Below, in pieces: positions 39,310 to 50,373 of a stretch of 64,000 nucleotides of DNA. Both the position numbers and the translations under genes were made by a program. A model generated the notes under the pieces. The model searched no databases. It was not told the origin of the DNA and saw only the letters and a program-made list of their open reading frames with translations. Origin of the DNA: a bacterium (GTDB taxonomy: Bacteria; Zhuqueibacterota; QNDG01; JAFGCO01); NCBI GenBank assembly GCA_016930535.1, contig JAFGGN010000065.1:1-64000 (forward strand). The letters are read 5' to 3'. Numbering within the stretch: the stretch's first letter is position 1; each line of letters opens with the position of its first letter.

Positions 39310-39411
39310 GGGAGATTCAATTATCGGTTGAAAAACAGGATAAGTTATTGTATATTACACAATTATTCTACAGGATTATTCGTGAACAGTAATATTTGAT
39401 AAAGGGTCATT

Positions 39412-41187
39412 ATGGCGGGTACAACACAAATGAAACGGTCCCATGTCTGCGGTGAACTCCGCCGCTCCGATGCGGACCGGGAGGTCACACTGACGGGCTG
39501 GGTGTCCAGCCAGAGAGATCACGGCGGGCTGATTTTCATCGATCTCAGGGACCGCTGGGGGATCACGCAGATTGTCTTCGATCCGGAAATCTCAAAGTCC
39601 GTCATTGAAACGGCGAAGCGGCTGCGCATGGAGACCGTGATCGTCGTACGCGGGAAGGTGGTCGCCCGTCCGGGAAAAATGGTGAACAAGGATCTGGCCA
39701 CGGGTGAAATCGAGGTCGTCGTCACCGAATTGAACGTATTGAACGAATCGAAACCCGTTCCGCTGGCTGTCAAGGATCCCTGCGAAGCCATGGATGAGAC
39801 CCGCCTCAAGTACCGGTATCTCGATCTCAGGCGGCCGTCCATGCAGAATAACCTGATACTCCGTCACCGGACGGCCCAGTGTGTACGGAGTTACTTTGAC
39901 AATGCCGGTTTTATCGAGGTGGAAACCCCGTTTCTGATGAAAAGCACGCCCGAAGGTGCGCGGGATTATCTCGTGCCCAGCCGGATACACAAAGGCAAAT
40001 TCTACGCACTGCCGCAGTCCCCGCAGCAGTATAAACAGCTGCTCATGGTATCCGGATACGACCGGTATTTCCAGATTGTCAAATGCTTTCGCGACGAGGA
40101 TCTCAGGGCGGACCGGCAGCCGGAATTCACGCAGATCGATGTGGAGATGTCCTTTGTGGACGAAGATGATGTGATCGGCGTCATGGAAAAGCTGATGGTG
40201 CGCATTTTCAAAGATATTCTGAACATTGAATTAAAGATTCCTTTTCCGCGCCTGAACTACGCCGAAGCCCTGGCCAGGTACGGCAATGACCGGCCTGACC
40301 TGCGATTCGATATGCCGATTTCCGATATCACCGAACTGGCCGGGACCACGGGATTCCGTGTTTTTCAGGATACTGTTTTATCACAGGGCAGGGTGCGCGG
40401 GCTCTGTCTGAAAAAACGGGGCCGGATGTCGAGAAAACAGGTGGATGAACTGACGGATTATGCAAAATCCTTCGGCGCAAAAGGGCTTGTAGTAATCCAG
40501 GTAACGGATGAGGGCATTCAGTCCCCCGTGTCGAAATTCATTTCAGATGAAGAAATGCAGCGGATTCTGAAGCCATTCGATGCGCAGGTCAATGATATCG
40601 TATTCCTCGTCGCCGATTCTGAATCCGTGTGCTGCGAGGCGCTTGGTAACCTGCGCAATTATCTGGCCAGGATGTTCGGTATGACGGACAATGTGCCGTT
40701 TGCCCCGTTGTGGGTGCTGGATTTTCCGCTGCTCGAATTCGATCCCGAAGAGAAACGCTTCGTGGCGATGCATCATCCGTTCACCTCGCCCAAACCCGAA
40801 GACGTATCCCTGATGGATCAGGACCCGGCAAATGTACGGGCCCGGGCGTATGATCTTGTGCTTAACGGCTCGGAAATCGCCGGAGGAAGCATCCGTATTC
40901 ACCGGAGCGACATGCAGTCCAAGATGTTCCGGCTGCTCGGTATCGATGAGGAAACGGCTGCCCGTAAATTCGGATTTTTAATCGAGGCCCTGGATTACGG
41001 TGCCCCGCCGCACGGCGGTATCGCCTTCGGTTTTGACCGGCTTGTGATGATGCTTGCCGGGGAAAGTTCCATACGCGAGGTGATCGCATTCCCGAAAACG
41101 ACCAGTGCGCTTTCCCTGATGGATGGGTGCCCGTCCGAAGTGGATGCCGGTCAGCTCAGGGACCTTGGTCTGAAACTCATCGGGTGA
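39412..41187 (+). CDS. aspS: Aspartyl-tRNA synthetase
   Basis: RSHVCGELRRSDADREVTLTGWVSSQRDHGGLIFIDLRDRWGITQIVFDP...GIAFGFDRLVMMLAGESSIREVIAFPKT. Confidence 0.97.
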   Translation: MAGTTQMKRSHVCGELRRSDADREVTLTGWVSSQRDHGGLIFIDLRDRWGITQIVFDPEISKSVIETAKRLRMETVIVVRGKVVARPGKMVNKDLATGEIEVVVTELNVLNESKPVPLAVKDPCEAMDETRLKYRYLDLRRPSMQNNLILRHRTAQCVRSYFDNAGFIEVETPFLMKSTPEGARDYLVPSRIHKGKFYALPQSPQQYKQLLMVSGYDRYFQIVKCFRDEDLRADRQPEFTQIDVEMSFVDEDDVIGVMEKLMVRIFKDILNIELKIPFPRLNYAEALARYGNDRPDLRFDMPISDITELAGTTGFRVFQDTVLSQGRVRGLCLKKRGRMSRKQVDELTDYAKSFGAKGLVVIQVTDEGIQSPVSKFISDEEMQRILKPFDAQVNDIVFLVADSESVCCEALGNLRNYLARMFGMTDNVPFAPLWVLDFPLLEFDPEEKRFVAMHHPFTSPKPEDVSLMDQDPANVRARAYDLVLNGSEIAGGSIRIHRSDMQSKMFRLLGIDEETAARKFGFLIEALDYGAPPHGGIAFGFDRLVMMLAGESSIREVIAFPKTTSALSLMDGCPSEVDAGQLRDLGLKLIG

Positions 41188-41262
41188 CGGCGAACGGACC
41201 TGCACGAAACTGGTCCAGGAACAACCTGCCCCGGATCGTAAAACAATGACGGGTGAACCATC

Positions 41263-41646
41263 ATGGCAGAAACCCTGACATGTCTTGTGATCGATGATGA
41301 TGACTGCATACTGAGACTGATGCACCGCATGCTTGAAAAGATCGGTTTCAGCGTGGACTGCTGCAACACATGGGAAAGCGGGATGGAGTGCTTCTACCGG
41401 GAATCCTATGAACTGGCCATACTCGACATTCATATGCCCGGCAGGGATGGTTTCCAGCTTGCCCAGGAGATGCGTCAAAAGAAGCCGGAACAGAAAATTC
41501 TGATTATCACGGGTCTGGGGGCGGGAGAGGTGTACAGGCATCTGACCGCGTCTGAAAATACCGATTTCAACGACATTTTGTACAAACCGTTCTCGTTCGA
41601 TAAAATCAAATCCGTGATCGGCGCCGTATTGAATATCCGGTTGTAG
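41263..41646 (+). CDS. Single-domain response regulator (CheY-like receiver)
   Basis: TCLVIDDDDCILRLM...LAILDIHMPGRDGFQLAQEM...ILYKPFSFDKI. Confidence 0.9.
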   Translation: MAETLTCLVIDDDDCILRLMHRMLEKIGFSVDCCNTWESGMECFYRESYELAILDIHMPGRDGFQLAQEMRQKKPEQKILIITGLGAGEVYRHLTASENTDFNDILYKPFSFDKIKSVIGAVLNIRL

Positions 41647-41740
41647 GATATGTGTGCTGCATGAACGGCGGATAAACGGTCCGGATTCTGAAAACTTGTT
41701 TAGTATAACGATTCGTATTTTGATACTGCCATTTTTCTTC

Positions 41741-41769
41741 TTGACAATCAGCTAAATATTTGTTATACT
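41741..41769 (+). promoter_or_regulatory. Sigma70-type promoter upstream of lipoprotein/LysM genes
   Basis: TTGACA, 17 nt, TATACT. Confidence 0.75.
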
Positions 41770-41819
41770 TTTCTATAAGCGTAAAAATTCGTCAATTCAA
41801 GCAAAAGGAGGTGTAGGGA

Positions 41820-42107
41820 ATGGCAAGAGGAGCAAGACTCATATCGATTGGGCTATTCTCTGTGATCGTGGTTTTTTCTCTTTTGCTGTCGGGTTGCTCG
41901 CGTTATGCCAATGAGGATCAACTACAGTCTCTGGATGAAAGCGAAGCTGCCGCAGTGGCCGCCGAAGAGGACGTAAGCAAACTGGAACAGGAGAATGCCG
42001 AACTGAAGGCCAAGCTGGCCGAGAAGCAGGAAGAACTGAAACAGGTTCAGGCTGAGAAGGAAAGAATTCAGGCTGCAGTGGCCGAGCCCGAAGAAGAGGC
42101 CGAATAG
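41820..42107 (+). CDS. Small coiled-coil lipoprotein
   Basis: SLLLSGCSR lipobox followed by heptad Glu/Lys/Leu/Gln-rich coil. Confidence 0.8.
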   Translation: MARGARLISIGLFSVIVVFSLLLSGCSRYANEDQLQSLDESEAAAVAAEEDVSKLEQENAELKAKLAEKQEELKQVQAEKERIQAAVAEPEEEAE

Positions 42108-42155
42108 ACCTGCGCCCAACCAAAGATTTTTGACAATGTTAAGGAGGAGATTAGG

Positions 42156-42995
42156 ATGAAGGTGAAAGAGATTCTGACACTCTCTTTGGTGGCCGCTCTG
42201 CTTCTCGCTGCAACAGGACTTTATGCTCAGGACGAACGCAAAATCAAAATGGACGAGTATAAGGCCCAGTTGGCTGAGACACAAGCCAGAGAAGCTGCCG
42301 CCAGTGAGAAAGCTGCACAGTTGAAAGCGGAAAATACCGACCTGGAAAATCAGATCGCAGAAGTTCAGGGACAGATTGATGCGGAATGGGAAGAGGTTTA
42401 CGCACTTCTCGGCACCGACAAAGCCAGTGTCGAGGCATATCGTGCTGAACTTGCCGGTATGGAGGAACAGCTGGACGGTCTTGCAGCCCTGTCTCCTGAA
42501 GAGATTTTCCAGAGAAAAGACGAAATCAAGGAAATCGAGGCAAAGATTGCTGAAATGAAAGAAAGCAACATTGCCATGCTGACCGAGATGCAGAACAAAT
42601 TCGCTGAACTCGAAGCGAAAATCGCCGCTCTCCGGGATAAAATGCCCAAGAATATGTTTGACCAGTACACCGTGGTCAAAGGCGATTATCTGTGGAAAAT
42701 TTCCAAGATGGAAGATATTTACGGCGATCCCTATCAGTGGATCCGGATTTACTGCTCCAACAAAGACCAGATCAAGAATCCTGATGTCATTAAACCTGAG
42801 CAGGTACTGAATATCGCACGCGGCGTAGGCGAAAACGAGTATCTGGTGGTCAAAGGCGACTGGTTGTCCAAAATCGCGGAAACCGTGCTGAATGATCCTG
42901 CCAAGTGGACCAAGATCTACGAGGCCAACAAGGACGGCGTTTTTTCAGAAGCCAATCTGATTTTTCCGCATCAGGTTCTGGTAATTCCGCAATAA
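42156..42995 (+). CDS. Secreted coiled-coil protein with two LysM-like domains
   Basis: YTVVKGDYLWKISKMEDIYGDPYQWIRIYCSNKDQIKNPDVI and YLVVKGDWLSKIAETVLNDPAKWTKIYEANKD. Confidence 0.88.
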   Translation: MKVKEILTLSLVAALLLAATGLYAQDERKIKMDEYKAQLAETQAREAAASEKAAQLKAENTDLENQIAEVQGQIDAEWEEVYALLGTDKASVEAYRAELAGMEEQLDGLAALSPEEIFQRKDEIKEIEAKIAEMKESNIAMLTEMQNKFAELEAKIAALRDKMPKNMFDQYTVVKGDYLWKISKMEDIYGDPYQWIRIYCSNKDQIKNPDVIKPEQVLNIARGVGENEYLVVKGDWLSKIAETVLNDPAKWTKIYEANKDGVFSEANLIFPHQVLVIPQ

Positions 42996-43060
42996 GCCGT
43001 TGCGGGTGATTGGTTCGCAGTATTGCGAACATCGTTACCATGACAATTGATTGAAATTTT

Positions 43061-43107
43061 AAAAACTCTCGGTACGGACATCTTTGCTGTACCGGGAGTT
43101 TTTTTTC
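43061..43107 (+). terminator. Rho-independent terminator
   Basis: AAACTCTCGGTAC-loop-GTACCGGGAGTTTTTTTT. Confidence 0.85.
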
Positions 43108-43116
43108 TGAATTCAT

Positions 43117-44082
43117 ATGGAAGAACAGCATATTTCTGTCAAAGGTGTCGATCAGCTTCAATTGCTGGGCTGGCACGACAGCCATCTTCGATATCTCGAA
43201 AAGCACTTCCCCGCCCGTATTGTCATCCGTGATGATGCCATTCATCTGACCGGCGAGCAGGCTGATGTGGATGCATTGAAGCATGCAGTTACCGAATTGC
43301 TTTTCCTGCTCAACCGGAACGGCAAGCTTGAACAGAAAGACGTTGAAACGGTCGTGGATATGGTCAAGTCGGGCGAACCTGCGATTTCCAAGGAGATGGA
43401 AAGCCAGCCGCCGATCGTGCTTTACACCAAAACCGGACTGATACGGCCCAAAACCAGGGGGCAGGAAAAATATGTGGCCGCCGTGACAAAAAACGATATC
43501 GTGTTTGCCATCGGACCGGCCGGAACCGGGAAAACCTATCTTGCCGTGGCCTTTGCCCTGGCCAGGCTTCGGGAAAAAGCGGTCAGCCGGATCATTCTGA
43601 CCCGTCCCGCGATCGAAGCAGGGGAAAGTCTGGGATTTCTTCCCGGTGATCTGATGGAAAAAGTCGATCCCTACCTGCGACCGCTGACGGACGCGCTGTT
43701 CGACATGCTGTCCGCCGAGCAGCTGCAGAAATACGTGGACAGAAAAATCATCGAAATCGTTCCTCTGGGTTATATGCGGGGGCGGACGCTGAACGATGCG
43801 TTTGTCATTCTCGATGAGGCCCAGAATGCATCGGCCCTGCAGATGAAAATGTTTCTCACGCGTCTCGGCAACCGGTCGAAAGCGATCGTAACCGGTGATA
43901 TCACGCAGATCGACCTGCCGGACCGTGTTCAATCCGGACTGGTTCAGATTCAGAATATTCTGAAAAATATCGAGGGAATCGCATTCGTGTATTTTGAAAA
44001 ACAGGATGTGGTCCGGCACCGCCTGGTCAAGGAAATCATTCAGGCTTATGAAAATTTCGGCGATTCAGCGGAAGAGGAATAA
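43117..44082 (+). CDS. PhoH-like ATPase
   Basis: IVFAIGPAGTGKTYLAVAFALARL...RIILTRPAIEAGESLGFLPGDLMEKVDPYLRPLTDAL. Confidence 0.95.
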   Translation: MEEQHISVKGVDQLQLLGWHDSHLRYLEKHFPARIVIRDDAIHLTGEQADVDALKHAVTELLFLLNRNGKLEQKDVETVVDMVKSGEPAISKEMESQPPIVLYTKTGLIRPKTRGQEKYVAAVTKNDIVFAIGPAGTGKTYLAVAFALARLREKAVSRIILTRPAIEAGESLGFLPGDLMEKVDPYLRPLTDALFDMLSAEQLQKYVDRKIIEIVPLGYMRGRTLNDAFVILDEAQNASALQMKMFLTRLGNRSKAIVTGDITQIDLPDRVQSGLVQIQNILKNIEGIAFVYFEKQDVVRHRLVKEIIQAYENFGDSAEEE

Positions 44083-44085
44083 ATC

Positions 44086-46395
44086 ATGAATCAACTCAGA
44101 CGTCTGTTCCGGCTTATATCCATTGCACGCAAGAATGACAAACTCCAGTTTGCACTGGTCAAGCGGCATCCGATGGATCGTCTATGGATCAGAATCCTGA
44201 TCCTTGCCCTGCTCACGGTTTCGCTCGTTTCCATGTTTCCTTCCCAGAGGGCCATGCAATTCGCGGATTTCAAAGAGGGGAGCATCAGCCCGAGACGGAT
44301 CATCGCACCGTTCAGTTTTGAAATTCTGAAAACGCAGGAAGAGTATCAGCTTGACCGTGAACGGGCAAGAAAAGAGGTCAAACCGGTATTTAACCGGAAC
44401 GAGGCTGCCGCGAATACCCAGATCCGGCAGCTGGCAAGGTTTTTTGAACAGATAAGGGATGCCCGGCACCGGACGGAAAGAGACGGCCGGCTGCTGCCGG
44501 TTCTTCAGGATTCCATCCGGAAGGAACATAATTTAACGGGTCTTGAAACACAGACCTGGGATTTGCTGATCCATCCCCAGAAGCGCATCTCGAACCAGGA
44601 CCTGAATATCCTTTCACAGAATGTGGAACGGCTGATCCGGGATCTGATGTCCGTCGGTATATTGAATCAGGAAAAAAACAGGATCATGGTTCCGGACCGG
44701 CACATTATCATCAATGAAAAAAACAACGAGGTCATGGCCCTGGTAGATGATTTCCTCGACATGTCCGAAACGCGCAGTCAGGCCATGGAAAGGATGAACA
44801 GAAATTTTCCCAGGAATGCCGTGCTCGCCCAGACAGGATATCAGCTGGCCACATTTTTTATACGGCCGAATGTTATTCTTGACGAGGAAATTTATCATCA
44901 ACGGGTCGAGGATGCACTCGCACGGGTACCCCTGAGTCAGGGTTTTGTGATTGAAGAGGAAAAAATTGTCGATAAAAACGAACGTATCACACCGGAAATC
45001 CGGAAGAAACTGGTTTCCCTTTCCACAAAGATGGCTGAAATGGGCATGCAGCAGGGCGGATTCGGGATGGTGCTTCCCTATTTCGGCAAGGGTTGCTTCG
45101 TTCTCGCCTTTTTAATCCTGCTGGGCATTTATATCCATTTCAAATCCCCGTCGATTCTCACCGATACGAAATCGATTTTTATGATGGCCCTCATCCTGAT
45201 CCTGGTGTGCTTCAGCACCTATCTGATCTCGAATGTGATACAGCAGGAGGACCGGTCGGTCCCCTTCATCACAACGGCCATCGGCGCCATGCTTCTGGCC
45301 ATGATCTTTGACGAGAAGATCGGATATGTCGGTGTGGCCGTCATGAGTGTTTTTGTCGGCGGCATTCTGGGCAATGATTTCAATGCCATGGTGGTTTCCT
45401 TTTTTACCGGCATCATCGGTATTGTGGTTATCAAACGGTTGAGAAACCGCAGCCAGCTTCTCCAGGCCACGCTGGCCATGATCGCGGCCTATATTTTTAT
45501 TTTTTCCGCCACCGGACTCATGCGTTTTGTGTCCGCGGAAGAGCTGCGGTATCAGATCCAGGTAGCGGTCATGACCGGTATCGCCACGCCGTTTCTGGCC
45601 TATGTGGTGCTGTCCATGCTTGAGCGGCTGTTCGATATAACGACAGATTACCGGCTGCTCGAGCTCTCGAATCTGAGTCATGAGCTGATGAAGCGGCTCT
45701 CGGTGGAAGCCACGGGCACCTATCATCACTCCATACAGGTGGGAAACCTGGCCGAAGCCGCGGCCCAGGCCGTACGTGCCAATTCCCTGCTTGCCAGGGT
45801 GGGATCCTACTATCACGATATCGGCAAGCTGGAAAAAGCCGAATACTTTGTCGAAAACCAGCGCGTGGGCGAGAACCCCCATCTCAAACTGACGCCGCGC
45901 ATGAGTGCCCTGATTCTGGCCAATCATGTGAAAAAAAGTCTGGAGCTGGCCGATCAATACGGGTTGCCCTCGACCATCAAGGATATCATGGTTCAGCATC
46001 ACGGCACCACGGTGATGGCCTATTTTTACCGGAAAGCCATGGCCAAAAACAATACCGACGATGTGAATGAAAATGATTACAAATATCCGGGACCGAAACC
46101 GCAGAGCAAAGAGGCTGCCATCGTTATGCTGGCGGATTCCATCGAAGCGGCCACGCGTGCGCTGAAAAATCCGACGCACAGCCGTCTGAAAGGCGTTGTC
46201 GAGGATATCGTGGATGAACGCTTCAAGGAAGGGGAGCTGGATGAATCCCCGCTGACACTGAGGGATCTTGAACGGATCAAAGAAGCCTTTTTGAATATAC
46301 TGGCCGGTATTTTCCATACACGAATCGAATATCCTGACCGTGAGGACAGCAAAGAAGAGAATGGCACGGAAGACGCCCCGAAAGATGAAGATTGA
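44086..46395 (+). CDS. 7TM-HD family (PgpH-like) HD-domain phosphohydrolase
   Basis: Extracellular 7TMR-HDED region, multi-TM, HD: TGTYHHSIQVGNLAEAAA...GSYYHDIGKLEKAEYFVENQ. Confidence 0.92.
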   Translation: MNQLRRLFRLISIARKNDKLQFALVKRHPMDRLWIRILILALLTVSLVSMFPSQRAMQFADFKEGSISPRRIIAPFSFEILKTQEEYQLDRERARKEVKPVFNRNEAAANTQIRQLARFFEQIRDARHRTERDGRLLPVLQDSIRKEHNLTGLETQTWDLLIHPQKRISNQDLNILSQNVERLIRDLMSVGILNQEKNRIMVPDRHIIINEKNNEVMALVDDFLDMSETRSQAMERMNRNFPRNAVLAQTGYQLATFFIRPNVILDEEIYHQRVEDALARVPLSQGFVIEEEKIVDKNERITPEIRKKLVSLSTKMAEMGMQQGGFGMVLPYFGKGCFVLAFLILLGIYIHFKSPSILTDTKSIFMMALILILVCFSTYLISNVIQQEDRSVPFITTAIGAMLLAMIFDEKIGYVGVAVMSVFVGGILGNDFNAMVVSFFTGIIGIVVIKRLRNRSQLLQATLAMIAAYIFIFSATGLMRFVSAEELRYQIQVAVMTGIATPFLAYVVLSMLERLFDITTDYRLLELSNLSHELMKRLSVEATGTYHHSIQVGNLAEAAAQAVRANSLLARVGSYYHDIGKLEKAEYFVENQRVGENPHLKLTPRMSALILANHVKKSLELADQYGLPSTIKDIMVQHHGTTVMAYFYRKAMAKNNTDDVNENDYKYPGPKPQSKEAAIVMLADSIEAATRALKNPTHSRLKGVVEDIVDERFKEGELDESPLTLRDLERIKEAFLNILAGIFHTRIEYPDREDSKEENGTEDAPKDED

Positions 46396-46813
46396 GATCA
46401 CGAATCAGACAGAAACCGGACTCGATGAGCCATGGATCCAAAAAATAGCGGCCATGGTGCTCGAAAACGAGGGCTGCGACCGGACCGGATCCGTTTCAAT
46501 TGTGCTGATGCATGATGCGGATATTTCGGAAATCAACGGAAAATTTTTGAATATCAGCGGTCCCACGGATGTGATCTCTTTTGTTTTTGACAATGGACTT
46601 CCGACTGAGGATGAATCGCCCTGGGGAGAAGTTTTTATCGGTCTGGACCGTGCAAGAGATCAGGCTCTGGAGTACGGGGTCGCTTTCGAGGAGGAGGCCG
46701 CGCGTCTGATCATTCATGGAATGCTTCATCTGCTTGGATTTACGGATACAACCGCTGAGGGAAAGCGGCGGATGACCGAAATGGAAGACCGGTATCTCGA
46801 GGAATTGGCTTGA
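46385..46813 (+). CDS. ybeY: Endoribonuclease YbeY
   Basis: TDVISFVFDN...HGMLHLLGFTD (HGxLHLxGYDH-like), position after PgpH-like gene. Confidence 0.92.
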   Translation: MKIEITNQTETGLDEPWIQKIAAMVLENEGCDRTGSVSIVLMHDADISEINGKFLNISGPTDVISFVFDNGLPTEDESPWGEVFIGLDRARDQALEYGVAFEEEAARLIIHGMLHLLGFTDTTAEGKRRMTEMEDRYLEELA

Positions 46814-46865
46814 TTTTTGTATCACATTATTGGATGTCAAATTAACATAGGAGGACCTGCAGGTT

Positions 46866-48173
46866 TTGGAATCCGAATCCTGGTTATCGATCGTTCTTTT
46901 TATTCTGCTCTTGATTTTTTCAGCCCTGTTTTCAGGCTCTGAGACGGCGCTGTTCTCTCTGAAGGCTGCAGACCGGCGCAAACTGAAGGAGACACTGCGG
47001 TCGGCCCGGTCCTCACAGCGCGTGCTGGCGCTGCTGAAGGAGCCGCGCAGGCTTCTTGTCTCCATTCTCATCGGGAACACCATCGTCAATGTGGCCGCGG
47101 CAACCGTGGCCGCTCTCTTCACGCACAGGGTTTTCGGTCAGACAGCGCTCGGCGGATGGGCCTACGTCATCGAAGTGATCGCCGTCACGCTGGCGCTGCT
47201 TCTGTTCAGTGAAATCCTTCCCAAAGTGATGGCCGTGAAAAAACCGCTGATATTCGCCCGGCGGATTTCCCTGCCGCTGATGGTGCTGATTTTTCCGCTG
47301 CGGCCCGTTTCACTGCTGTTCGAACGGCTGACGCATTTTATGACCGGGATGCTGAAGATTCAGAAGGAAGTCCCTTTCGTGAATGAAGAAGAGCTGAAAA
47401 CGCTTATTCAGATCGGTGAGGAAAAAGGGACACTGGACAAGACGGAACGCGAAATGATACACAGCATTTTCGAGTTCCGGGAAACCATGACCAAAGAGGT
47501 GATGGTGCCCCGCATGGATATGGTGGCCGTGGAAAGGAATACACCGCTGGGAGATGTGCTGAACCTGGTTCAGAAGCAGGGGCATTCGCGGATTCCGGTG
47601 TATCAGGAGAAAATCGACAATATTATCGGCATACTGTATGTCAAGGATCTCCTGTCCTATGCAAGCGGCAGAAAAACGGATGTTCAGCTGGCTTCACTCC
47701 TCCATGTGCCCTATTTCGTGCCGGAAAGCAAGCTGATCGATGAGCTGCTTCGGGAATTTCAGAAGGAACGGATTCATATGGCCGTCGTCGTGGATGAATA
47801 CGGCGGGACAGCGGGCCTGGTGACCATGGAGGATGTCATCGAGGAAATTGTGGGTGAGATACGGGATGAATATGACCGTGAAAAACCCCTGATCCGACAG
47901 GTCAAGGCGGATGAATGGCTCGTCGACGGCAAAATCAACATCGAAGAGCTGAATGACGAGCTCGGACTGAATATTCCCTCCGAAGAGGATTTCGAGAGCC
48001 TGGGCGGTTTCATACTCAGCCAGCTCGGTGCAATTCCGGCTGAAAAGGAATCGCTTGAGTTCGAACAGTACCGGTTCGTCGTGGAAAAAGTAGTGGGGAG
48101 AAGGATCAAAAGCGTGCGTATTGTGAAAGAGAAGAGCAGGGACAATGTGGAATCCGTGATGGAGGCATCGTAA
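46866..48173 (+). CDS. CNNM/CorC-family hemolysin-like protein (DUF21, CBS pair, CorC_HlyC)
   Basis: LFSALFSGSETALFSL...VMVPRMDMVAVERNTPLGDVLNLVQKQGHSRIPVYQ...VVDEYGGTAGLVTMEDVIEEIVGEI; TTG start. Confidence 0.93.
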   Translation: MESESWLSIVLFILLLIFSALFSGSETALFSLKAADRRKLKETLRSARSSQRVLALLKEPRRLLVSILIGNTIVNVAAATVAALFTHRVFGQTALGGWAYVIEVIAVTLALLLFSEILPKVMAVKKPLIFARRISLPLMVLIFPLRPVSLLFERLTHFMTGMLKIQKEVPFVNEEELKTLIQIGEEKGTLDKTEREMIHSIFEFRETMTKEVMVPRMDMVAVERNTPLGDVLNLVQKQGHSRIPVYQEKIDNIIGILYVKDLLSYASGRKTDVQLASLLHVPYFVPESKLIDELLREFQKERIHMAVVVDEYGGTAGLVTMEDVIEEIVGEIRDEYDREKPLIRQVKADEWLVDGKINIEELNDELGLNIPSEEDFESLGGFILSQLGAIPAEKESLEFEQYRFVVEKVVGRRIKSVRIVKEKSRDNVESVMEAS

Positions 48174-48250
48174 GGTCCAACAGAATCTGCGATATGCACG
48201 AGAAAAAAACTTTGATTATTTATGAATTTATCGTATCTTTACGCGTTCCT

Positions 48251-48333
48251 GCGAGAGTGGCGAAATTGGCAGACGCGCTAGACTTAGGATCTAGTGTCCT
48301 CAGGACGTGGGGGTTCAAGTCCCTTCTCTCGCA
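48251..48333 (+). tRNA. tRNA-Leu (anticodon TAG)
   Basis: GCGAGAG...CTCTCGC acceptor stem, anticodon stem CTAGA-CTTAGGA-TCTAG, T arm GGGGGTTCAAGTCCCT; CCA not encoded. Confidence 0.95.
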
Positions 48334-48448
48334 CTTATCCCGGGCTTCAGAATTGGCAGAAGGCAGAGAGGCCGCCTGCTGCCGGTGATGAAGCTTTTCA
48401 TTATACAAACGGTCCCGGGGGCCGGAAAATCAAATAAGGAGTGGTTGC

Positions 48449-49744
48449 TTGAAAATCGAAGTAAAAAATGTGGAAGCCTATAAGAAGAAACTGACAGTCG
48501 AAGTGCCTGCTGCAGAAGTGCAGCCGTATCTTGAGAAAGCCTATATCAAAGCGCAGGGGAAGATCCGGATTGACGGTTTTCGCAAAGGCAAGGCGCCGAT
48601 GTCCCTGATCAGAAAACGGTTCGGCAAGGCGATCGAGGCGGATGCGGCCGATGATCTGGTCCAGGAATTTTATGCACAGGCATTGAATCAGGAGGCCATA
48701 TCTCCGGTGGCACCGGGCCGCATACTCGATGTGCAGTTTGAAGAAGGACAGCCGCTGGCATTTACGGCGGAGGTTGAAGTGGAGCCCGAGATCACGGTGA
48801 AGGATTATACGGGCATCAAGGTGGAAAAGGAAACCGTCCCGGTTACGGATGAAGACGTGGGCGTCATGCTGAATTATCTGCAGGAACAGCATGCAAAAAA
48901 GGAAGTGGTTGAAGGCGGAGCGGTTAAGGGCTCTCTGATCGAAGGGGATATACAGGCTCTGGATGCGACCGGTTTTCCGATCATCGGACAGAAATGGGAA
49001 AAACGGATTATCGAATTGGGACATCCCCCGTTTGATGCCGGTGTCGAGGATCAGCTGATGGGAGTGAAACCGGGTGAGGAACGACGCATACGCATGCCTG
49101 TACCGCCCTCGGAGCAACGGGAAAATCAGCCGGCGGAGCAGGGCTATTCCATACATGTTCATCAGGTCTACGAGAAAATCATTCCGGGACTGGACGATGC
49201 ATTTGCCAAAACCGTGGGGGAGTTTGAAACCCTGGAACAGCTGAAACAGCAGCTATCCGAAAATCTGAAAGCCCAGAGGGAGCAGGATGCGGAAAAGGCC
49301 GTTCGGCACAAGCTGTCCCAGGAAATCGTGAAAAGGAACGATTATACACTGCCGCCCGCCCAGGTCGAGCATACGCTCGAAAACCTGTTCGAGGATGAAC
49401 AGAAAAGGGCCAAAACGCCTCTCAACAAGGATCAATTTTTGCAGCAGCAACGTCCATTGGTGATATGGGGCATCAAATGGGACAGAATCTGGCATAAAAT
49501 CACGGAGAACGAATCCATCACAATCACGGATGAAGAGGTGGATGCGGACATCGAGCGTATAGCAGAGGCCAATCCGGAACAGGAGAAGCGGATACGTGCA
49601 CAGTTCAAGAGCGAGCATGCAAGAAACCGTATCCGTGAGAATTTACTGGAGGAAAAACTGTTCGATTACTTGAAATCGAATGCCAAAATCAAGGAAGTGA
49701 CCGTAAAACCGGATAAAAAGAAAAAATCTTCGATTATCACCTAG
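48449..49744 (+). CDS. tig: Trigger factor
   Basis: [59 protein letters not shown]; followed by clpP and clpX. Confidence 0.93.
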   Translation: MKIEVKNVEAYKKKLTVEVPAAEVQPYLEKAYIKAQGKIRIDGFRKGKAPMSLIRKRFGKAIEADAADDLVQEFYAQALNQEAISPVAPGRILDVQFEEGQPLAFTAEVEVEPEITVKDYTGIKVEKETVPVTDEDVGVMLNYLQEQHAKKEVVEGGAVKGSLIEGDIQALDATGFPIIGQKWEKRIIELGHPPFDAGVEDQLMGVKPGEERRIRMPVPPSEQRENQPAEQGYSIHVHQVYEKIIPGLDDAFAKTVGEFETLEQLKQQLSENLKAQREQDAEKAVRHKLSQEIVKRNDYTLPPAQVEHTLENLFEDEQKRAKTPLNKDQFLQQQRPLVIWGIKWDRIWHKITENESITITDEEVDADIERIAEANPEQEKRIRAQFKSEHARNRIRENLLEEKLFDYLKSNAKIKEVTVKPDKKKKSSIIT

Positions 49745-49763
49745 TTATAAGAAGGGAGTGACC

Positions 49764-50372
49764 ATGAGTCTCGTACCTATCGTGGTCGAGCAGACAGGCC
49801 GGGGAGAAAGGGCCTATGACATTTTCTCACGTCTTTTAAAGGAAAGGATCATCTTCATCGGATCGGCGATCGAGGATTCCGTAGCCAGTCTCGTGATTGC
49901 ACAGCTGCTTTTTCTTGAAGCCGAAGATCCTGAAAAGGATATTTTTCTGTATCTCAATACGCCCGGCGGATATGTTTCCTCGGGGCTGGCCATTTACGAT
50001 ACGATGCAGTATGTCCGGCCCGATGTGGCCACAATCTGTATGGGCCAGGCATCGAGCATGGGAGCGCTGCTCCTGGCAGCCGGGGCACACGGGAAAAGAA
50101 CCGCATTGCCGCATGCACGGATCATGATTCATCAGCCGCTTGGCGGAGCACAGGGGCAGGCCACGGATATTGAAATACAGACCCGGGAAATACTGACTCT
50201 CCGCGAACGGCTCAATGAGATTTTATCCAATCATACGGGTCAGCCTCTGGCAAAAATCGCAGAAGATTCGGACCGTAATTTCTACATGTCCGCGGAAGAT
50301 GCCAAAAAATACGGCATCATCGATGAGATTCTGGTACGGAAGGACAAGCCAAAGGACAAGAAAGGGGCTTAG
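49764..50372 (+). CDS. clpP: ATP-dependent Clp protease proteolytic subunit
   Basis: [38 protein letters not shown]. Confidence 0.97.
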   Translation: MSLVPIVVEQTGRGERAYDIFSRLLKERIIFIGSAIEDSVASLVIAQLLFLEAEDPEKDIFLYLNTPGGYVSSGLAIYDTMQYVRPDVATICMGQASSMGALLLAAGAHGKRTALPHARIMIHQPLGGAQGQATDIEIQTREILTLRERLNEILSNHTGQPLAKIAEDSDRNFYMSAEDAKKYGIIDEILVRKDKPKDKKGA

Positions 50373-50373
50373 C

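Noticed and set aside
45112-46401. 429 aa minus-strand ORF opposite the 7TM-HD gene
   Set aside because: Shadow ORF of a clearly coding plus-strand gene.
48194-48388. 64 aa ORF across the tRNA-Leu gene
   Set aside because: Spans a well-formed tRNA; not protein coding.
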